A stretch of 64,000 nt of DNA from CAVVAH01 sp963746175 (GCA_963746175.1 CAVVAH010000001.1:806001-870000); one strand, 5' to 3'; counted from the stretch's first letter, positions 16,652 through 31,904 are shown. Notes: generated from the sequence alone by a model not told the origin. Translations and numbers: made by a program.

Positions 16652-18104
16652 TCAGACCGCCAGCGGGCGGGCGGTCGGCGGGATCGGCCGCGGCAGGGTC
16701 GACCGGCTGCCCCGCAGCCAGGCGTCGACCCCGGCGGCTGCAGCGCGGCCCTCGGCGATCGCCCAGACGATGAGCGACTGACCGCGACCGGCGTCGCCGG
16801 CCACGAACACCCCGGGGACCGTCGTCATGAAGTCGGCGTCCCGGGCGACGTTGCCGCGCAGGTCGAGCTCGACCCCGAGCTGCTCGACCAGGCCGGGCTG
16901 CTGGGGACCGGTGAAGCCCATCGCCAGCAGCACCAGCTGCGCCGGTATCGTCCGCTCGGTACCGGCCACCGGCTCGAACCGGCCGTCCTGCATCGTCACC
17001 TCGACCAGCTCGAGGGCGGCCACCTGGCCGTCCTCGTCGCCCACCAGGCGGTTGGTGCTGACGGCGTAGACCCGCTCGCCGCCCTCCTCATGAGCGCTGG
17101 AGGTGCGGTAGATGAGCGGCCAGGTCGGCCACGGGTTGGTCTCGGGCCGCGCGTCCGCCGGCCGCGGCAGGATCTCGAGCTGGGTCACGGAGGCCGCGCC
17201 CTGGCGGTGCGCGGTGCCCAGGCAGTCCGCGCCGGTGTCGCCGCCGCCGATGATGATCACGTGCCGGCCCTCGGCGCTGACCGGGACGGCGTACGACGGG
17301 TCGAGGGCCGCCCGGTTGCCGTGCGGCAGGTACTCCATCGCCTGCAGCACGCCGCCCAGCTCACGGCCGGGCACCGGCAGGTCGCGCGCGGCGGTGGCAC
17401 CGATCGCCAGCACCACGGCGTCGTACCGGGCCCGGAGGGACGTCGTGTCCAGGTCGGCGCCGACGTCGACGCCGGCCTTGAACCGGGTCCCCTCGGCGCG
17501 CATCTGGTCCAGCCTCCGGTCCAGCTGGCGCTTCTCCATCTTGAACTCGGGGATCCCGTAGCGCAGCAGCCCGCCGATCGCGTCGGCGCGCTCGAGGACC
17601 ACGACCGTGTGCCCGGCGCGGGTCAGCTGCTGGGCGGCCGCCAGGCCGGCCGGCCCGGAGCCGACGACGGCGACCGTCTTGCCGGTGAGCCGCTCCGGCG
17701 GCAGCGGCTGCACCCAGCCCTCGTCCCACGCCCGGTCGATGATCGACACCTCGACCTGCTTGATGGTCACCGGGTCCGAGGCGATGCCCAGGACGCAGGA
17801 CCCCTCGCAGGGGGCCGGGCAGAGCCGCCCGGTGAACTCCGGGAAGTTGTTGGTGGCGTGCAGCCGCTCGATCGCGGCCTGCCAGTCGTCGCGCCAGGTC
17901 AGGTCGTTCCACTCCGGGATGAGGTTGCCCAGCGGGCAGCCGTCGTGGCAGAACGGGATGCCGCAGTCCATGCAGCGCCCGGCCTGCCGGTGGAGCTGTT
18001 CGGCGTCCTGCTGCTCGTAGACCTCGCGGTAGTCGAGGATCCGGACGTCGACCGGGCGACGCACCGGCAGCTCACGCTGCGGCGTGGTGAGGAAGCCCTT
18101 CGGG

Positions 18105-18112
<8 letters not shown>
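16652..18112 (-). CDS. gltD: Glutamate synthase (NADPH) small subunit
   Basis: A 486-residue flavoprotein that passes electrons from NADPH to the large subunit. The N-terminal iron-sulfur region has CMDCGIPFCHDGCPLGN and CPAPCEGSCVLGI. The FAD-binding motif is VAVVGSGPAGLAAAQQL and the NADPH-binding motif VIIIGGGDTGADC. The C-terminal FAD contact is GVFVAGDAGRGQSLIVWAI. Its ATG lies inside the 3' end of gltB with an 8-base overlap, so the two subunits are translationally coupled. Length and motif order are normal for the family. Confidence 0.95.
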
Positions 18113-22670
<4,558 letters not shown>

Positions 22671-22804
22671 GGGGGTCCGTCCCTTCCTCGTCGAGTGCGG
22701 CCGACGCCCGAGGTTCGGGCGCCAGGTGCATCGACCGAGGGACGTCGTCGGCCCTGCGGTGCGGCGGCCAGCATATCCAGGAGGTGGTCCGGACAGTGGG
22801 ACAT

Positions 22805-22820
22805 GTTTCCGGCATGTAAG
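22805..22820 (-). promoter_or_regulatory. Candidate GlnR box upstream of gltB
   Basis: On the minus strand CTTAC-ATGCCG-GAAAC matches the actinobacterial GlnR half-site GTnAC-n6-GAAAC in both blocks and in the 6-base spacing, differing at the first base. It lies 135 bases before the gltB start in the gap after the VIT gene. GlnR controls nitrogen assimilation genes in Streptomyces and mycobacteria. No second half-site is clear. Confidence 0.5.
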
Positions 22821-22849
22821 ACGCGCCGCGCGGAGGAGGAGGGATCAGA

Positions 22850-23614
22850 TCAGGTCAGGCCGGAGGCGCCGACCAGCGAGCCGACGCCGAAGGTGACGGC
22901 CGCGGCCACGGCACCGACCAGCGTCTGGCGGAGACCGCCGTACCACCAGGGCCGGGGGGTGAGGCGGGTCACGAAGGCGCCGCAGAGGAAGAGGCCGGCG
23001 AGGGTGAGGACGAGCGCCGGCAGCATCGAGGAGCCGCCGAAGAGGTACGGCAGGACCGGCAGCAGGGCGCCCACGGCGAACGACGCGAACGACGAGCCGG
23101 CGGCGAGCGTCGCGGACGGCAGGTCGTCGCGGGAGATTCCGAGCTCCTCGCGGACGTGCACGTCGAGGACACCCTCCGCGTCGCGGGACAGCTGGCGGGC
23201 GACCTCGCGGGCCAGCTCCGGCTCGAGGCCCTTCGCGACGTACATCTGGGCGAGCTCGCGCTCCTCGCCGGCCGGGTTGCGCTCCAGCTCCCGTCGTTCG
23301 AGCTCGATCTCCGCCAGCGCCTGCTCGGCCTGCGACCGCACCGAGATGTACTCCCCCGCGGCCATCGAGAAGGCGCCGGCCGCCAGCCCGGCCAGGCCGG
23401 CGAGCAGCACCGCCTTGTGGTCGTCGGTGCCGCCGGTGACCCCGGCGATCAGGGCGAAGTTGGAGACCAGACCGTCCGAGGCGCCGAACACAGCGGGTCG
23501 CAGCCAGCCGCCGGTCACGTCGGAGTGCTCGTGCTGGATGCGCAGCGCCTCGCGCTCGGCCTTCTCCTCCCGGGTCCGCGCGTCGAGGTCGGCCTCCGAG
23601 TCCGGCGTGTTCAT
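22850..23614 (-). CDS. VIT1/CCC1 family metal transporter
   Basis: A 254-residue membrane protein of the vacuolar iron transporter family. The first transmembrane region is LRPAVFGASDGLVSNFALIAGV, with the conserved DG...N-F pattern, followed by AGLAAGAFSMAAGEYISVRSQ. A long cytoplasmic helical hairpin rich in Glu (EIELERRELERNPAGEEREL) corresponds to the metal-binding domain. Three more membrane segments end the protein. Relatives move Fe2+ or Mn2+ out of the cytoplasm. Its ATG overlaps the stop of lgt (TGATG), indicating coupling. Confidence 0.88.
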   Translation of the reverse strand: MNTPDSEADLDARTREEKAEREALRIQHEHSDVTGGWLRPAVFGASDGLVSNFALIAGVTGGTDDHKAVLLAGLAGLAAGAFSMAAGEYISVRSQAEQALAEIELERRELERNPAGEERELAQMYVAKGLEPELAREVARQLSRDAEGVLDVHVREELGISRDDLPSATLAAGSSFASFAVGALLPVLPYLFGGSSMLPALVLTLAGLFLCGAFVTRLTPRPWWYGGLRQTLVGAVAAAVTFGVGSLVGASGLT

Positions 23615-24561
23615 CAGGAGGTCTCCCTCGTCGGCTCGGTGGTCGCAGTCGGCCCGGTCGTCGTCGGCGCCTGCTGGTCGTCCGGACCGTCCGGGCCGTC
23701 CGGACCGTCTTCCGGCTCTGCGCGGTCGGTGCGCAGCGCCTCGAGCTCCTCCGGCGTCTCACGACCGGGCCGGAGCCGGGCACTGACGACGAGGTAGACG
23801 ACGGCTCCGGTGAGGACGAGCAGGCTGGTCCAGTCGTTGAGCCGCAGCCCCAGCACCTTGTGGGCCGGGTCGATCCGCAACGCCTCGATCCAGCCGCGCC
23901 CGACGGTGTACGCCGCGACGTACAGCGCGAACGCCCGGCCGTGGCCGAGCCGGAAGCGGCGGTCGGCCCAGAGGACGAGCGCGGCGACGCCGACGTTCCA
24001 CAGCAGCTCGTAGAGGAACGTCGGGTGGTACGTCGCCTGGTCGGCGTAGCCGGCCGGGCGGTGTGCGGCATCGATCGCCACCGCCCACGGCAGGTCGGTG
24101 GGCTTCCCGAACAGCTCCTGGTTGAAGTAGTTGCCCAGCCGGCCGACGGCCTGGGCGAGCACGATCCCGGGCGCGAGTGCGTCGGCGAAGGCCGGCAGCG
24201 GGATGCCGCGCCGGCGGCAGCCGATCCAGGCGCCGACGCCGCCGAGCGCGATGGCGCCCCAGATGCCGAGGCCGCCCTTCCAGATGTAGAGCGCGTGCAG
24301 CGGGGTGCCGCCGTCGCCGAAGTACGCGTCCGGCGAGGTGAGGACGTGGTAGAGCCGGCCGCCCACGATCCCGAACGGCACCATCCAGGTGGCGATCTCC
24401 GTGACGTCGCCGGCGCGCCCGCCGCGGGCCACCCAGCGGCGCTCGCCGAACCAGACGGCCACCACGATCCCGGCGATGATGCACAGCGCGTACGCGCGCA
24501 ACGGCACCGGGCCGAGGTGCCAGACGCCCTCGGCCGGGCTGGGGAACGAGTAGGGGATCAC
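23614..24561 (-). CDS. lgt: Prolipoprotein diacylglyceryl transferase
   Basis: A 315-residue membrane enzyme that attaches diacylglycerol to the lipobox cysteine of prolipoproteins. The Lgt signature is GRLGNYFNQELFGKPTDLPW at about residues 143-162. The upstream YIWKGGLGIWGA and the downstream HPTFLYELLWN are also diagnostic. After about residue 265 comes an acidic, Pro-Asp-Gly repeat tail (PDGPDGPDD) and a Thr-rich end, typical of actinobacterial Lgt and not catalytic. It follows a Sco1-like lipoprotein gene that would be one of its substrates. Confidence 0.96.
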   Translation of the reverse strand: MIPYSFPSPAEGVWHLGPVPLRAYALCIIAGIVVAVWFGERRWVARGGRAGDVTEIATWMVPFGIVGGRLYHVLTSPDAYFGDGGTPLHALYIWKGGLGIWGAIALGGVGAWIGCRRRGIPLPAFADALAPGIVLAQAVGRLGNYFNQELFGKPTDLPWAVAIDAAHRPAGYADQATYHPTFLYELLWNVGVAALVLWADRRFRLGHGRAFALYVAAYTVGRGWIEALRIDPAHKVLGLRLNDWTSLLVLTGAVVYLVVSARLRPGRETPEELEALRTDRAEPEDGPDGPDGPDDQQAPTTTGPTATTEPTRETS

Positions 24562-24573
24562 GACGACCTCACG

Positions 24574-25212
24574 CTATGCCCCTGCCAGCCGGACGAGGTC
24601 CGCGCGGAGGTCGGCGACCGTCGTGGTGTCCGACCAGACCAGCCGGGCCTTCCCGCGGACGAAGGCCGTGGTGTAGGTCCCGTGGTCGACCAGGTAGCTG
24701 CCGCCGGTGCTCCCGTCCGGCTTCTCGTAGCTGATGTACAGCGCCCGCGCGGCCCTGGCGACGTCGTCGACGGGAGCGACCAGACCTTCGAACCGGGGGT
24801 CGAAGCGGTCCAGGTAGTCGCGGACGACGTCGGTCGTGTCGCGCTGCGGGTCGGTGCTGACGAACAGCAGCCGGACGTCCTCGCGCACGGCAGGTCCGGC
24901 ACCGCGCAGCGCCGACGCCATGTTGGCCAGTACGACGTTGCAGATGTCCGGGCAGTGCGTGTACCCGAAGAACACCACCGTCACCGGCGTGCGTGCCTCG
25001 TCGGCGAGCGTCGTCGACGCGCCGGCCGTGTCGGTGAACGGCACCGTCGGCAGCAGGTAGCCGTCCGGGACCGCGGTGCCGTGCCAGCCCTGCTCGCCGT
25101 TGGACGTCGCGCCGGTGCGCCGCGCGACCTGGCCGCTGCTCGCGCACCCGGCGAGCAGGCCGACCACAAGGCCTGCCGTCAGGGCGACGACGAGGCGGTG
25201 CGCCGTGGTCAT
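24574..25212 (-). CDS. Sco1/SenC family copper-dependent lipoprotein
   Basis: A 212-residue exported protein. Residues 1-23 are a lipoprotein signal ending in LLAGC, so Cys23 is the likely acylated residue. The thioredoxin-fold domain carries the copper-binding CxxxC as HCPDIC and a histidine late in the chain (VDHGTYTTAF). VFFGYTHCPDIC and LFVSTDPQRDT match the family closely. Such proteins deliver copper to cytochrome c oxidase or act as disulfide reductants. Its ATG overlaps the trpA stop by 4 bases (ATGA), which places it in the trp-lgt transcript. Confidence 0.9.
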   Translation of the reverse strand: MTTAHRLVVALTAGLVVGLLAGCASSGQVARRTGATSNGEQGWHGTAVPDGYLLPTVPFTDTAGASTTLADEARTPVTVVFFGYTHCPDICNVVLANMASALRGAGPAVREDVRLLFVSTDPQRDTTDVVRDYLDRFDPRFEGLVAPVDDVARAARALYISYEKPDGSTGGSYLVDHGTYTTAFVRGKARLVWSDTTTVADLRADLVRLAGA

Positions 25213-26021
25213 CGGCCGCGCCGGACCCCGTCGGCCAGCTCGGCGGCGAGCTTCTCGACCGCCGTCACTCCCTCGGCGGGCGACCCGGCGTCGAGCATCG
25301 CCCGGACGAACGCCGAGCCGACGATGACGCCGTCGGCGAAGGTCGCGACCTGGGCGGCCTGGTCGCCGTTGGACACGCCGAGACCGACGCACACGGGCAG
25401 CGAGGTCTGCGCGCGCACCCGGGCGACCAGGGCGCCGGCCGCCTCGCCCACGGAGGTGCGCGCGCCGGTGACGCCCATCGTGGAGGCGGCGTAGACGAAG
25501 CCGCGGCAGTGCTCGGCGGTCCAGCGGATCCGCGCGTCGGTGGACGACGGCGCCACGAGGAAGACGCGGTCCAGGCCGGTCGCGTCGGTGGCGCCCAGCC
25601 AGTCCGACGGCTCGGTCGCGGCCTCGTCCGGCGTGAGGTCGGGCGTGATGGTGCCGACGCCGCCGGCGGCCGCGAGGCCCTCGGCGAACCGGAGGGCGCC
25701 GTAGCGCTCGAGAGGGTTCCAGTAGCTCATGACGAGGGTCGGGGCGCCGGTGGCGGCGACCCCGCGGACGGTCGTGAGCACGTCGTCGGTGGTGGTCCCC
25801 CGCTCCAGGGCGACCTCGACGGCTCGCTGGATCGTGGGGCCGTCCATCAGGGGGTCGGAGTACGGCAGGCCGACCTCCACGACGTCGACGCCGCCGCGGA
25901 CCATCGCGACCAGGGCGTCGACGGCGCCCTGCGCCGACGGGTAGCCGGCGGGCAGGTAGCCGACGAGCGCGGCCCGTCCCTCGGCCTTCGCGGCGGCCAG
26001 GACGTCGGAGAGAGCGCTCAT
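25209..26021 (-). CDS. trpA: Tryptophan synthase alpha subunit
   Basis: A 270-residue barrel enzyme that cleaves indole-3-glycerol phosphate to indole. The catalytic residues lie in VDVVEVGLPYSDPLMDGPTI (Glu and Asp of the standard pair). The phosphate loop is GLGVSNGDQAAQVATFADGV followed by VGSAFV. It ends on the start of the Sco1-like gene and begins 9 bases after the trpB stop. It forms the alpha2-beta2 complex with TrpB. Confidence 0.96.
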   Translation of the reverse strand: MSALSDVLAAAKAEGRAALVGYLPAGYPSAQGAVDALVAMVRGGVDVVEVGLPYSDPLMDGPTIQRAVEVALERGTTTDDVLTTVRGVAATGAPTLVMSYWNPLERYGALRFAEGLAAAGGVGTITPDLTPDEAATEPSDWLGATDATGLDRVFLVAPSSTDARIRWTAEHCRGFVYAASTMGVTGARTSVGEAAGALVARVRAQTSLPVCVGLGVSNGDQAAQVATFADGVIVGSAFVRAMLDAGSPAEGVTAVEKLAAELADGVRRGR

Positions 26022-26030
26022 CCGGGCGGC

Positions 26031-27308
<1,278 letters not shown>

Positions 27309-27318
27309 GTCGGGCCGG

Positions 27319-28125
27319 TCACCGGTCGTGCTTGAGGGCCGGGTGCGCGCCGGCCGCCACGAGGTCGGCCACGGCAGAGCGCGGGTCGCGTCCGGTCACC
27401 AGGGACTCGCCGACGAGGACGGCGTCGGCGCCGGCACGGGCGTACTCGATGACGTCGTGCGGGCCGCGGACGCCGGACTCGGCGATCCGGACCACGTGGT
27501 CGGGGACGTGCGGCGCCACCCGGGCGAACACCGCGCGGTCGACCTGCAGGGTGCGCAGGTCGCGGGCGTTGATGCCGACGACGTCGGTGCCCGCGTCGAC
27601 CGCGCGCCCGACCTCCTCGGCGGTGTGGCACTCGACGAGCGGCGTCAGGCCGAGCGACTTGGCGCGCTCGACGAGGGACACCAGCGCGTTCTGCTCGAGT
27701 GCGGCGACGATGAGCAGAGCCAGGTCGGCCCCGTGGACCCGGGCCTCCCACAGCTGGTAGCTGGAGACGATGAAGTCCTTGCACAGCACCGGCACGTCGA
27801 CCGCGCGACGCACCGCGACCAGGTCGTCGAGGCTGCCGCCGAAGCGGCGCTTCTCGGTGAGGACGCTGATGACCGCGGCGCCGCCGGACTCGTAGTCGGC
27901 GGCGAGCGACGCGGGGTCCGCGATCGCGGCGAGTGCCCCCTTGGACGGGCTGGACCGCTTCACCTCGGCGATGACCGCGACACCGTCGCCGCGCAGCCGC
28001 GGGATCGGGTTGCGGCAGTCGGGGCGGCCTTCGGCCTTGGCCTTGAGCTCGTCGAGGCTGACCCTGGCCTGACGCTCGGCCAGGTCGGCGCGTACGTCGA
28101 CCAGGATGTCGTCGAGCACGCTCAC
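27319..28125 (-). CDS. trpC: Indole-3-glycerol phosphate synthase
   Basis: A 268-residue barrel enzyme for the fourth step of tryptophan synthesis. VIAEVKRSSPSKGAL holds the catalytic lysine and substrate loop. LCKDFIVSSYQLWEARVHGA and VGINARDLRTLQVD are the other family signatures, and RIAESGVRGPHDV is the phosphate-binding end. It starts with GTG. No trpF or trpD is found beside it; in actinobacteria the TrpF reaction is done by PriA, encoded here at 43534-44277. Confidence 0.96.
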   Translation of the reverse strand: MSVLDDILVDVRADLAERQARVSLDELKAKAEGRPDCRNPIPRLRGDGVAVIAEVKRSSPSKGALAAIADPASLAADYESGGAAVISVLTEKRRFGGSLDDLVAVRRAVDVPVLCKDFIVSSYQLWEARVHGADLALLIVAALEQNALVSLVERAKSLGLTPLVECHTAEEVGRAVDAGTDVVGINARDLRTLQVDRAVFARVAPHVPDHVVRIAESGVRGPHDVIEYARAGADAVLVGESLVTGRDPRSAVADLVAAGAHPALKHDR

Positions 28126-28233
28126 GCGGTAGGTCCCCTCGCCTGACTCCGCGGTCGCCCCTGCGACCGCCCAGCGCAGCCAGGGTAACCGGGCGCCGGT
28201 GACCGGCTGACCACGTGCCCGGCCAGCGGGCGG

Positions 28234-28665
28234 TCAGGGCGCCAGCGCGCTCCCGACGGACAGGTTGCGCAGGACGCCGAAGGCCACCGCCGTGACGAGC
28301 AGGACCGGACCCGCCCAGCGAGGGAGGGTGGGCCGGGCGTCGAGGTGGCGTCCGCCGCCGGCCGCACGCACCACCCGGAGCACCCACAGGGCCACCAGCG
28401 CCGCAACACCCGCAACGGTCAGGACGTTGAGCCCCGCCGCCGCGGCCACGTCACCGTGCGCCAGCGCGTGGACCGCTCGCAGCGACCCGCAGACCGGGCA
28501 GTACAGACCCGTGAGCGCGAGGAACGGGCAGGCCGGGTAGTGACCGCCCTCGTCCGGGTCGACCTTGGCGACGTACGCGGTCGCCGCGAGGGCCGCGCCG
28601 GCCGCCGTCAGCGGCGCCCGCAGCGATGCGGCTCGGCTGCCGGCGTACGGCGGTGCGCTCGTCAC
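28234..28665 (-). CDS. DUF2752 family membrane protein
   Basis: A 143-residue membrane protein. Its signature is CPFLALTGLYCPVCGSLRAV followed by HALAHGDVAAAAGLNV, matching the DUF2752 pattern C-P-x-x-G-x-x-C/R-A. Three hydrophobic segments are visible. The GTG at 28665 is chosen because upstream codons run into the DUF4190 promoter region on the other strand. The family is of unknown function and is often found beside trp genes in actinobacteria. Confidence 0.8.
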   Translation of the reverse strand: MTSAPPYAGSRAASLRAPLTAAGAALAATAYVAKVDPDEGGHYPACPFLALTGLYCPVCGSLRAVHALAHGDVAAAAGLNVLTVAGVAALVALWVLRVVRAAGGGRHLDARPTLPRWAGPVLLVTAVAFGVLRNLSVGSALAP

Positions 28666-28793
28666 GGGGCGAGCGTAGGGCGGCGCGGGTGGAACGGCGG
28701 ACGGTTCGACGGCGCGGCGGACGGGGTAGGCCGAGCGCAACGCAGCGACACTGCAGGCAGCATCTGCAGCCTGCGGCACCGAGGGAGCCAGCC

Positions 28794-29342
28794 TTGTCGG
28801 ACAGCCGCCCAGGAGACGACCGGCCCGCCCAGGGAAGCCCGCCCGCGTCGGGTGGGCCCGTCGACGTACCGCCCCCGCCGCCGGCCCCACCCGGCGTCGG
28901 CGCGCACGACCCCTGGTCGCCGGGACCTCCGCAGCCGCGGCCGCCCGACGGCTACGGCGACGCGAACGCCGCGCAGTACGGCACTGAGAACGGCGCCGTC
29001 CCTCCGGTGCCGCAGAACGGAATGGGGACCGCCGCTCTCGTGCTCGGCCTGGTCGGACTCGTCTGCTCGGTGCTGTTCTTCCCGCTCGGCCTCGTGCTGG
29101 CCGTCACCGGACTCGTGCTGGGCATCGTCGGCCTCAAGCGGGTCAAGCGCGGGCTGGCGACCAACCGCGGCGCGGCTATGGCCGGCATCGTGCTGTCCGT
29201 CGTGTCGCTGGTGATCTGCATCGGCTGGGGCATCTTCATCGGCGTCCTCGTCAACAAGACCCAGGAGTGCAACGACCCCGACCTGAGCCGCAGCGAGCAG
29301 CGGCAGTGCATCGAGGACAGGGTCGGCGACTTCGGCAGCTGA
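28794..29342 (+). CDS. DUF4190 domain membrane protein
   Basis: A 182-residue protein with a Pro-rich cytoplasmic N-terminus (PPPPPAPPGVGAHDPWSPG) and two membrane helices in the DUF4190 arrangement. These are MGTAALVLGLVGLVCSVLFF to LVLGIVGLKRVKRG, then AMAGIVLSVVSLVICIGWGI. A short polar tail with two cysteines follows. The start is a TTG at 28794 preceded by GAGGGAG; no ATG or GTG fits better. It is divergent from DUF2752 and convergent with the RDD gene. Confidence 0.75.
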   Translation: MSDSRPGDDRPAQGSPPASGGPVDVPPPPPAPPGVGAHDPWSPGPPQPRPPDGYGDANAAQYGTENGAVPPVPQNGMGTAALVLGLVGLVCSVLFFPLGLVLAVTGLVLGIVGLKRVKRGLATNRGAAMAGIVLSVVSLVICIGWGIFIGVLVNKTQECNDPDLSRSEQRQCIEDRVGDFGS

Positions 29343-29360
29343 GCCGGGTCTTCCTCCGCC

Positions 29361-30049
29361 TCACCGGGTCCGGACGACGACCGTCCCGCAGATCTTGTCG
29401 GAGAAGGTCTGCCGCTTGTCGTCCCACAGCGGCCACAGGTAACCGAGGTAGCACGGCAGCCCGTCGATGACGTGGGCGAGCTCGCGGACGAAGGCCGTGC
29501 CGCCGCCGACGTAGCTTCCGTCGGAGGCCCGCACCAGCGCCGTCCCGACCGCGGACTTGCCGACGGACCGACCGGTACGCCCCTGCCGGAGGCAGGAGTT
29601 CCAGATCCAGAACCCGAAGTACGCGAGGTAGCCCAGCACGAGGGAGATGCCCAGCGCAGCACCGCCGTCGTCGGTGGCTGCGGAGATCGCACTGGCGAGG
29701 ATGACCAGCACGAGGAGCACGGCGGTGGGGATCAGCCAGTCGATGACGAACGCCCCGACCCGCAGGCCCCAGTGCGCGTAGGTCGGACCTGCGGGCGCCG
29801 CGCCGCTCCACCCGGGGTCGCCCTGGGCCGGGCCGTAGCCGTAGCCGTACCCGGGGCCGGCGGGAGCCGCCGGCTGGCCCCACGGCTGGTCGCCCCCGGC
29901 GGGCGCAGCGGGCTGGCCCCACGGCTCGGGAGTGGCGGCGGCCGGCGGCGGCTGGCCCGGACCCGGCGGGACCGGACCCGGAGGGCCGGAGGCGGCGGCG
30001 CGGGTGCACTCCAGTCGAACCTGTCGTCGCGGTCCCCGTCGTCGCTCAC
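29361..30049 (-). CDS. RDD family membrane protein, apparent frameshift near the N-terminus
   Basis: The RDD domain (about the last 150 residues) begins YAHWGLRVGAFVIDWLIP, contains the two-helix hairpin and SVGKSAVGTALVRASDG, and is clearly intact. The N-terminus is Pro/Gly-rich with WGQPAAPAG twice and GYGYGYGP. The natural start is GTG 30049 with GAGGGG 8 bases upstream, giving SDDGDRDDRFDWSAPAPPP. That frame joins the RDD frame only if one base is added in the G-run at 29983-29985 (a C-run on the coding strand). With that correction the protein has 229 residues. The function of RDD proteins is mostly unknown; some are ion transporters. Confidence 0.75.
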
Positions 30050-30137
30050 GGTGCAGTCCCCTCGTCGGTGTGGAGACGAACCGTAGCGAAGCGGGCCGGC
30101 CGGCCACGGGACCTGCGTCCCGCCGTGTCGGCGAGGG

Positions 30138-30377
30138 TCAGTGCGCGGGGCCGCTGTCGTACTCGGGGTCGCGCTCGTCCTTGTAGGTGACCGCGCTGCC
30201 CATGCCCATCATCGACATCACCTTGCCGGCGACGGCGCCGAGCGCGACCACGACCAGACCGGCGACGAACAGCCACGGCAGCTCGAACGGCAGCGCGAGA
30301 CCGCTGATCAGGAAGCCGACGAACATGATGCTGACCGCCGTCCATGCGGCCGGCGTGTTGCCGTGACTTGCTGACAT
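30138..30377 (-). CDS. HGxxPAAW family small membrane protein
   Basis: A 79-residue protein named for its N-terminal motif, here SHGNTPAAWTAV. Two hydrophobic helices follow (IMFVGFLISGLAL and WLFVAGLVVVALGAVAG), then KVMSMMGMG and a short polar tail. GGAGGA lies 5 bases upstream of the ATG. This family is found in actinobacterial trp operons next to TIGR02234 and trpC; its role is unknown. Here it is separated from TIGR02234 by the inserted HNH gene. Confidence 0.9.
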   Translation of the reverse strand: MSASHGNTPAAWTAVSIMFVGFLISGLALPFELPWLFVAGLVVVALGAVAGKVMSMMGMGSAVTYKDERDPEYDSGPAH

Positions 30378-30453
30378 GCGTTCCTCCGCGGTGGGTGTCC
30401 GGCTGCCCGATCGTGCTGAGGCCGATTGTGCCAGCACGTCCGGGTCTGCGGGG

Positions 30454-31904
30454 TCAGGCGGCGCCGGCCATCGGCCAGCCGACCGCCTCGCGGACGAGTC
30501 GCGGGATCTCCGAGACCGGGACGTCGGGCAGACGGTGACCGCTCGCGAGCACGGTGTTGGCCACCATGGCATCGATGAGCAGCCGCAGGTCCAGCCGCTC
30601 TCCGCCCCATGTCGGACAGGGACGGGTGATGGCCTCGCCGGGGCACGGGCCGGCCGCGGAGGCCACGGAGGCCGCGGCAGCCGCGGCGGCCGCGGTCCGC
30701 CCGGTGGCACCGAGATCGCGGCCGCTCGGCGTCGCGAACCTGAACTGTCCGTCACCCAGGGCGACGAGGGTGAAGCCGACGTCGTGCACCGCGCGATGAT
30801 GCGCCCGGCAGAGAAGAACCAGGTTGTCGAGGTCCGTCCCACCACCTCGGCTCCACCAGTCGACGTGGTGCGGGATGAGCCGGTGGCGTTGGGTGCAGGA
30901 CGGGAACCGGCAACCTCCCCCGTCGCGCTCGGCGAGCAGCCGGCGCTGCCGGAGAGACGCGTGCCGCACCGAGCGTCCGAGATCGACCGGTCGGCCACCA
31001 CGGTGCGCCATCACCACGACGGAGGCCTCGCACATCCGGCGCAGGGCCGTGGCGGAGAGCAGCGGCTGCCCGTCGGGCGAGCGGAAGGGTGCCCGCTCCG
31101 ATGGCGGTGACGGTGACGCCTCGGGTTCTCGGAGCGCGTCGAGATCGGCATGGAGGACCACCGCGAGACCGTCGCCGTGGTGACCCTGGACGCCGACCGC
31201 CACGAAGGTCTCCGCGACCAGCACGAAGGCGTCGGCGTCCGCGCGCAGCCGAGGGGTGCCATTGACGAGTTCAGCGGCCAGCTCGGTCTCCTCGGGGGTC
31301 TCCACCGGCCGGCCTTCCTCGTCGAGGACGACCGCTCTGGCGCGCTCGAGCGCCGCGTCGAGCACCGCCGCGTCGTCCGACGGCACTCGAAGCGTGTAGA
31401 CGACCGAACCGTCGGCGAAGGTGCGCCGGCGCAGGCTGCGGGACAACAGGGCCGAGGCGGACCGCTCCGCCACCAGGACGTTGCGCCATGAGCGGATCAC
31501 CCGCTCGAGCTGGGCGCCGGTCGTCCCGAGTGCGATCTCGAGCAGCTGGCCCTCGCTGTCGGGCGTCGCGACGCGTGTCAGGGCGCGCACCTTGCAGTAG
31601 GACAGCTCGCCGCGGTGGAAGGACGCCGAGATCGCCGGCAGGTGCAGCAGGGCGTGCGCCGCCCGGACACGTTCTCGCGCGGCGTTGAGCTGCAGCCCCA
31701 GTCGCCAGGACAGCCAGTGGGCTGGTGATCTGGCACCGTGCTTGGCCCACAGGCCGCGCACGTCGAGCTCGACGACGTGGTCGAGGAACCGCGCCTCTGC
31801 CGCCGCGATGGTCCCGGCGAACGAGGCCAGCTGCTCCTCGAGCCGTCGTCGGTGAGTGCGGCGAGGGGCCGGGAGGTCGGGAGCCTGTCGATGACGTCTG
31901 GCAT
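30454..31904 (-). CDS. DUF222 / HNH endonuclease protein (13E12 repeat family), apparent frameshift near the start
   Basis: A protein of about 483 residues. The N-terminal DUF222 region includes HWLSWRLGLQLNAARERVRA and FHRGELSYCKVRALTRVATP. The C-terminal HNH module is CRFPSCTQRHRLIPHHVDWW then GTDLDNLVLLCRAHHRAVHD, with two zinc-type cysteines and the HH-N-H catalytic residues. The natural N-terminus MPDVIDRLPTSRPLAALTDD starts at ATG 31904 in one frame, and the body is in another; one missing base near 31838-31844 joins them. This multicopy actinobacterial family is thought to be mobile. It splits the usual TIGR02234-HGxxPAAW pair. Confidence 0.85.
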
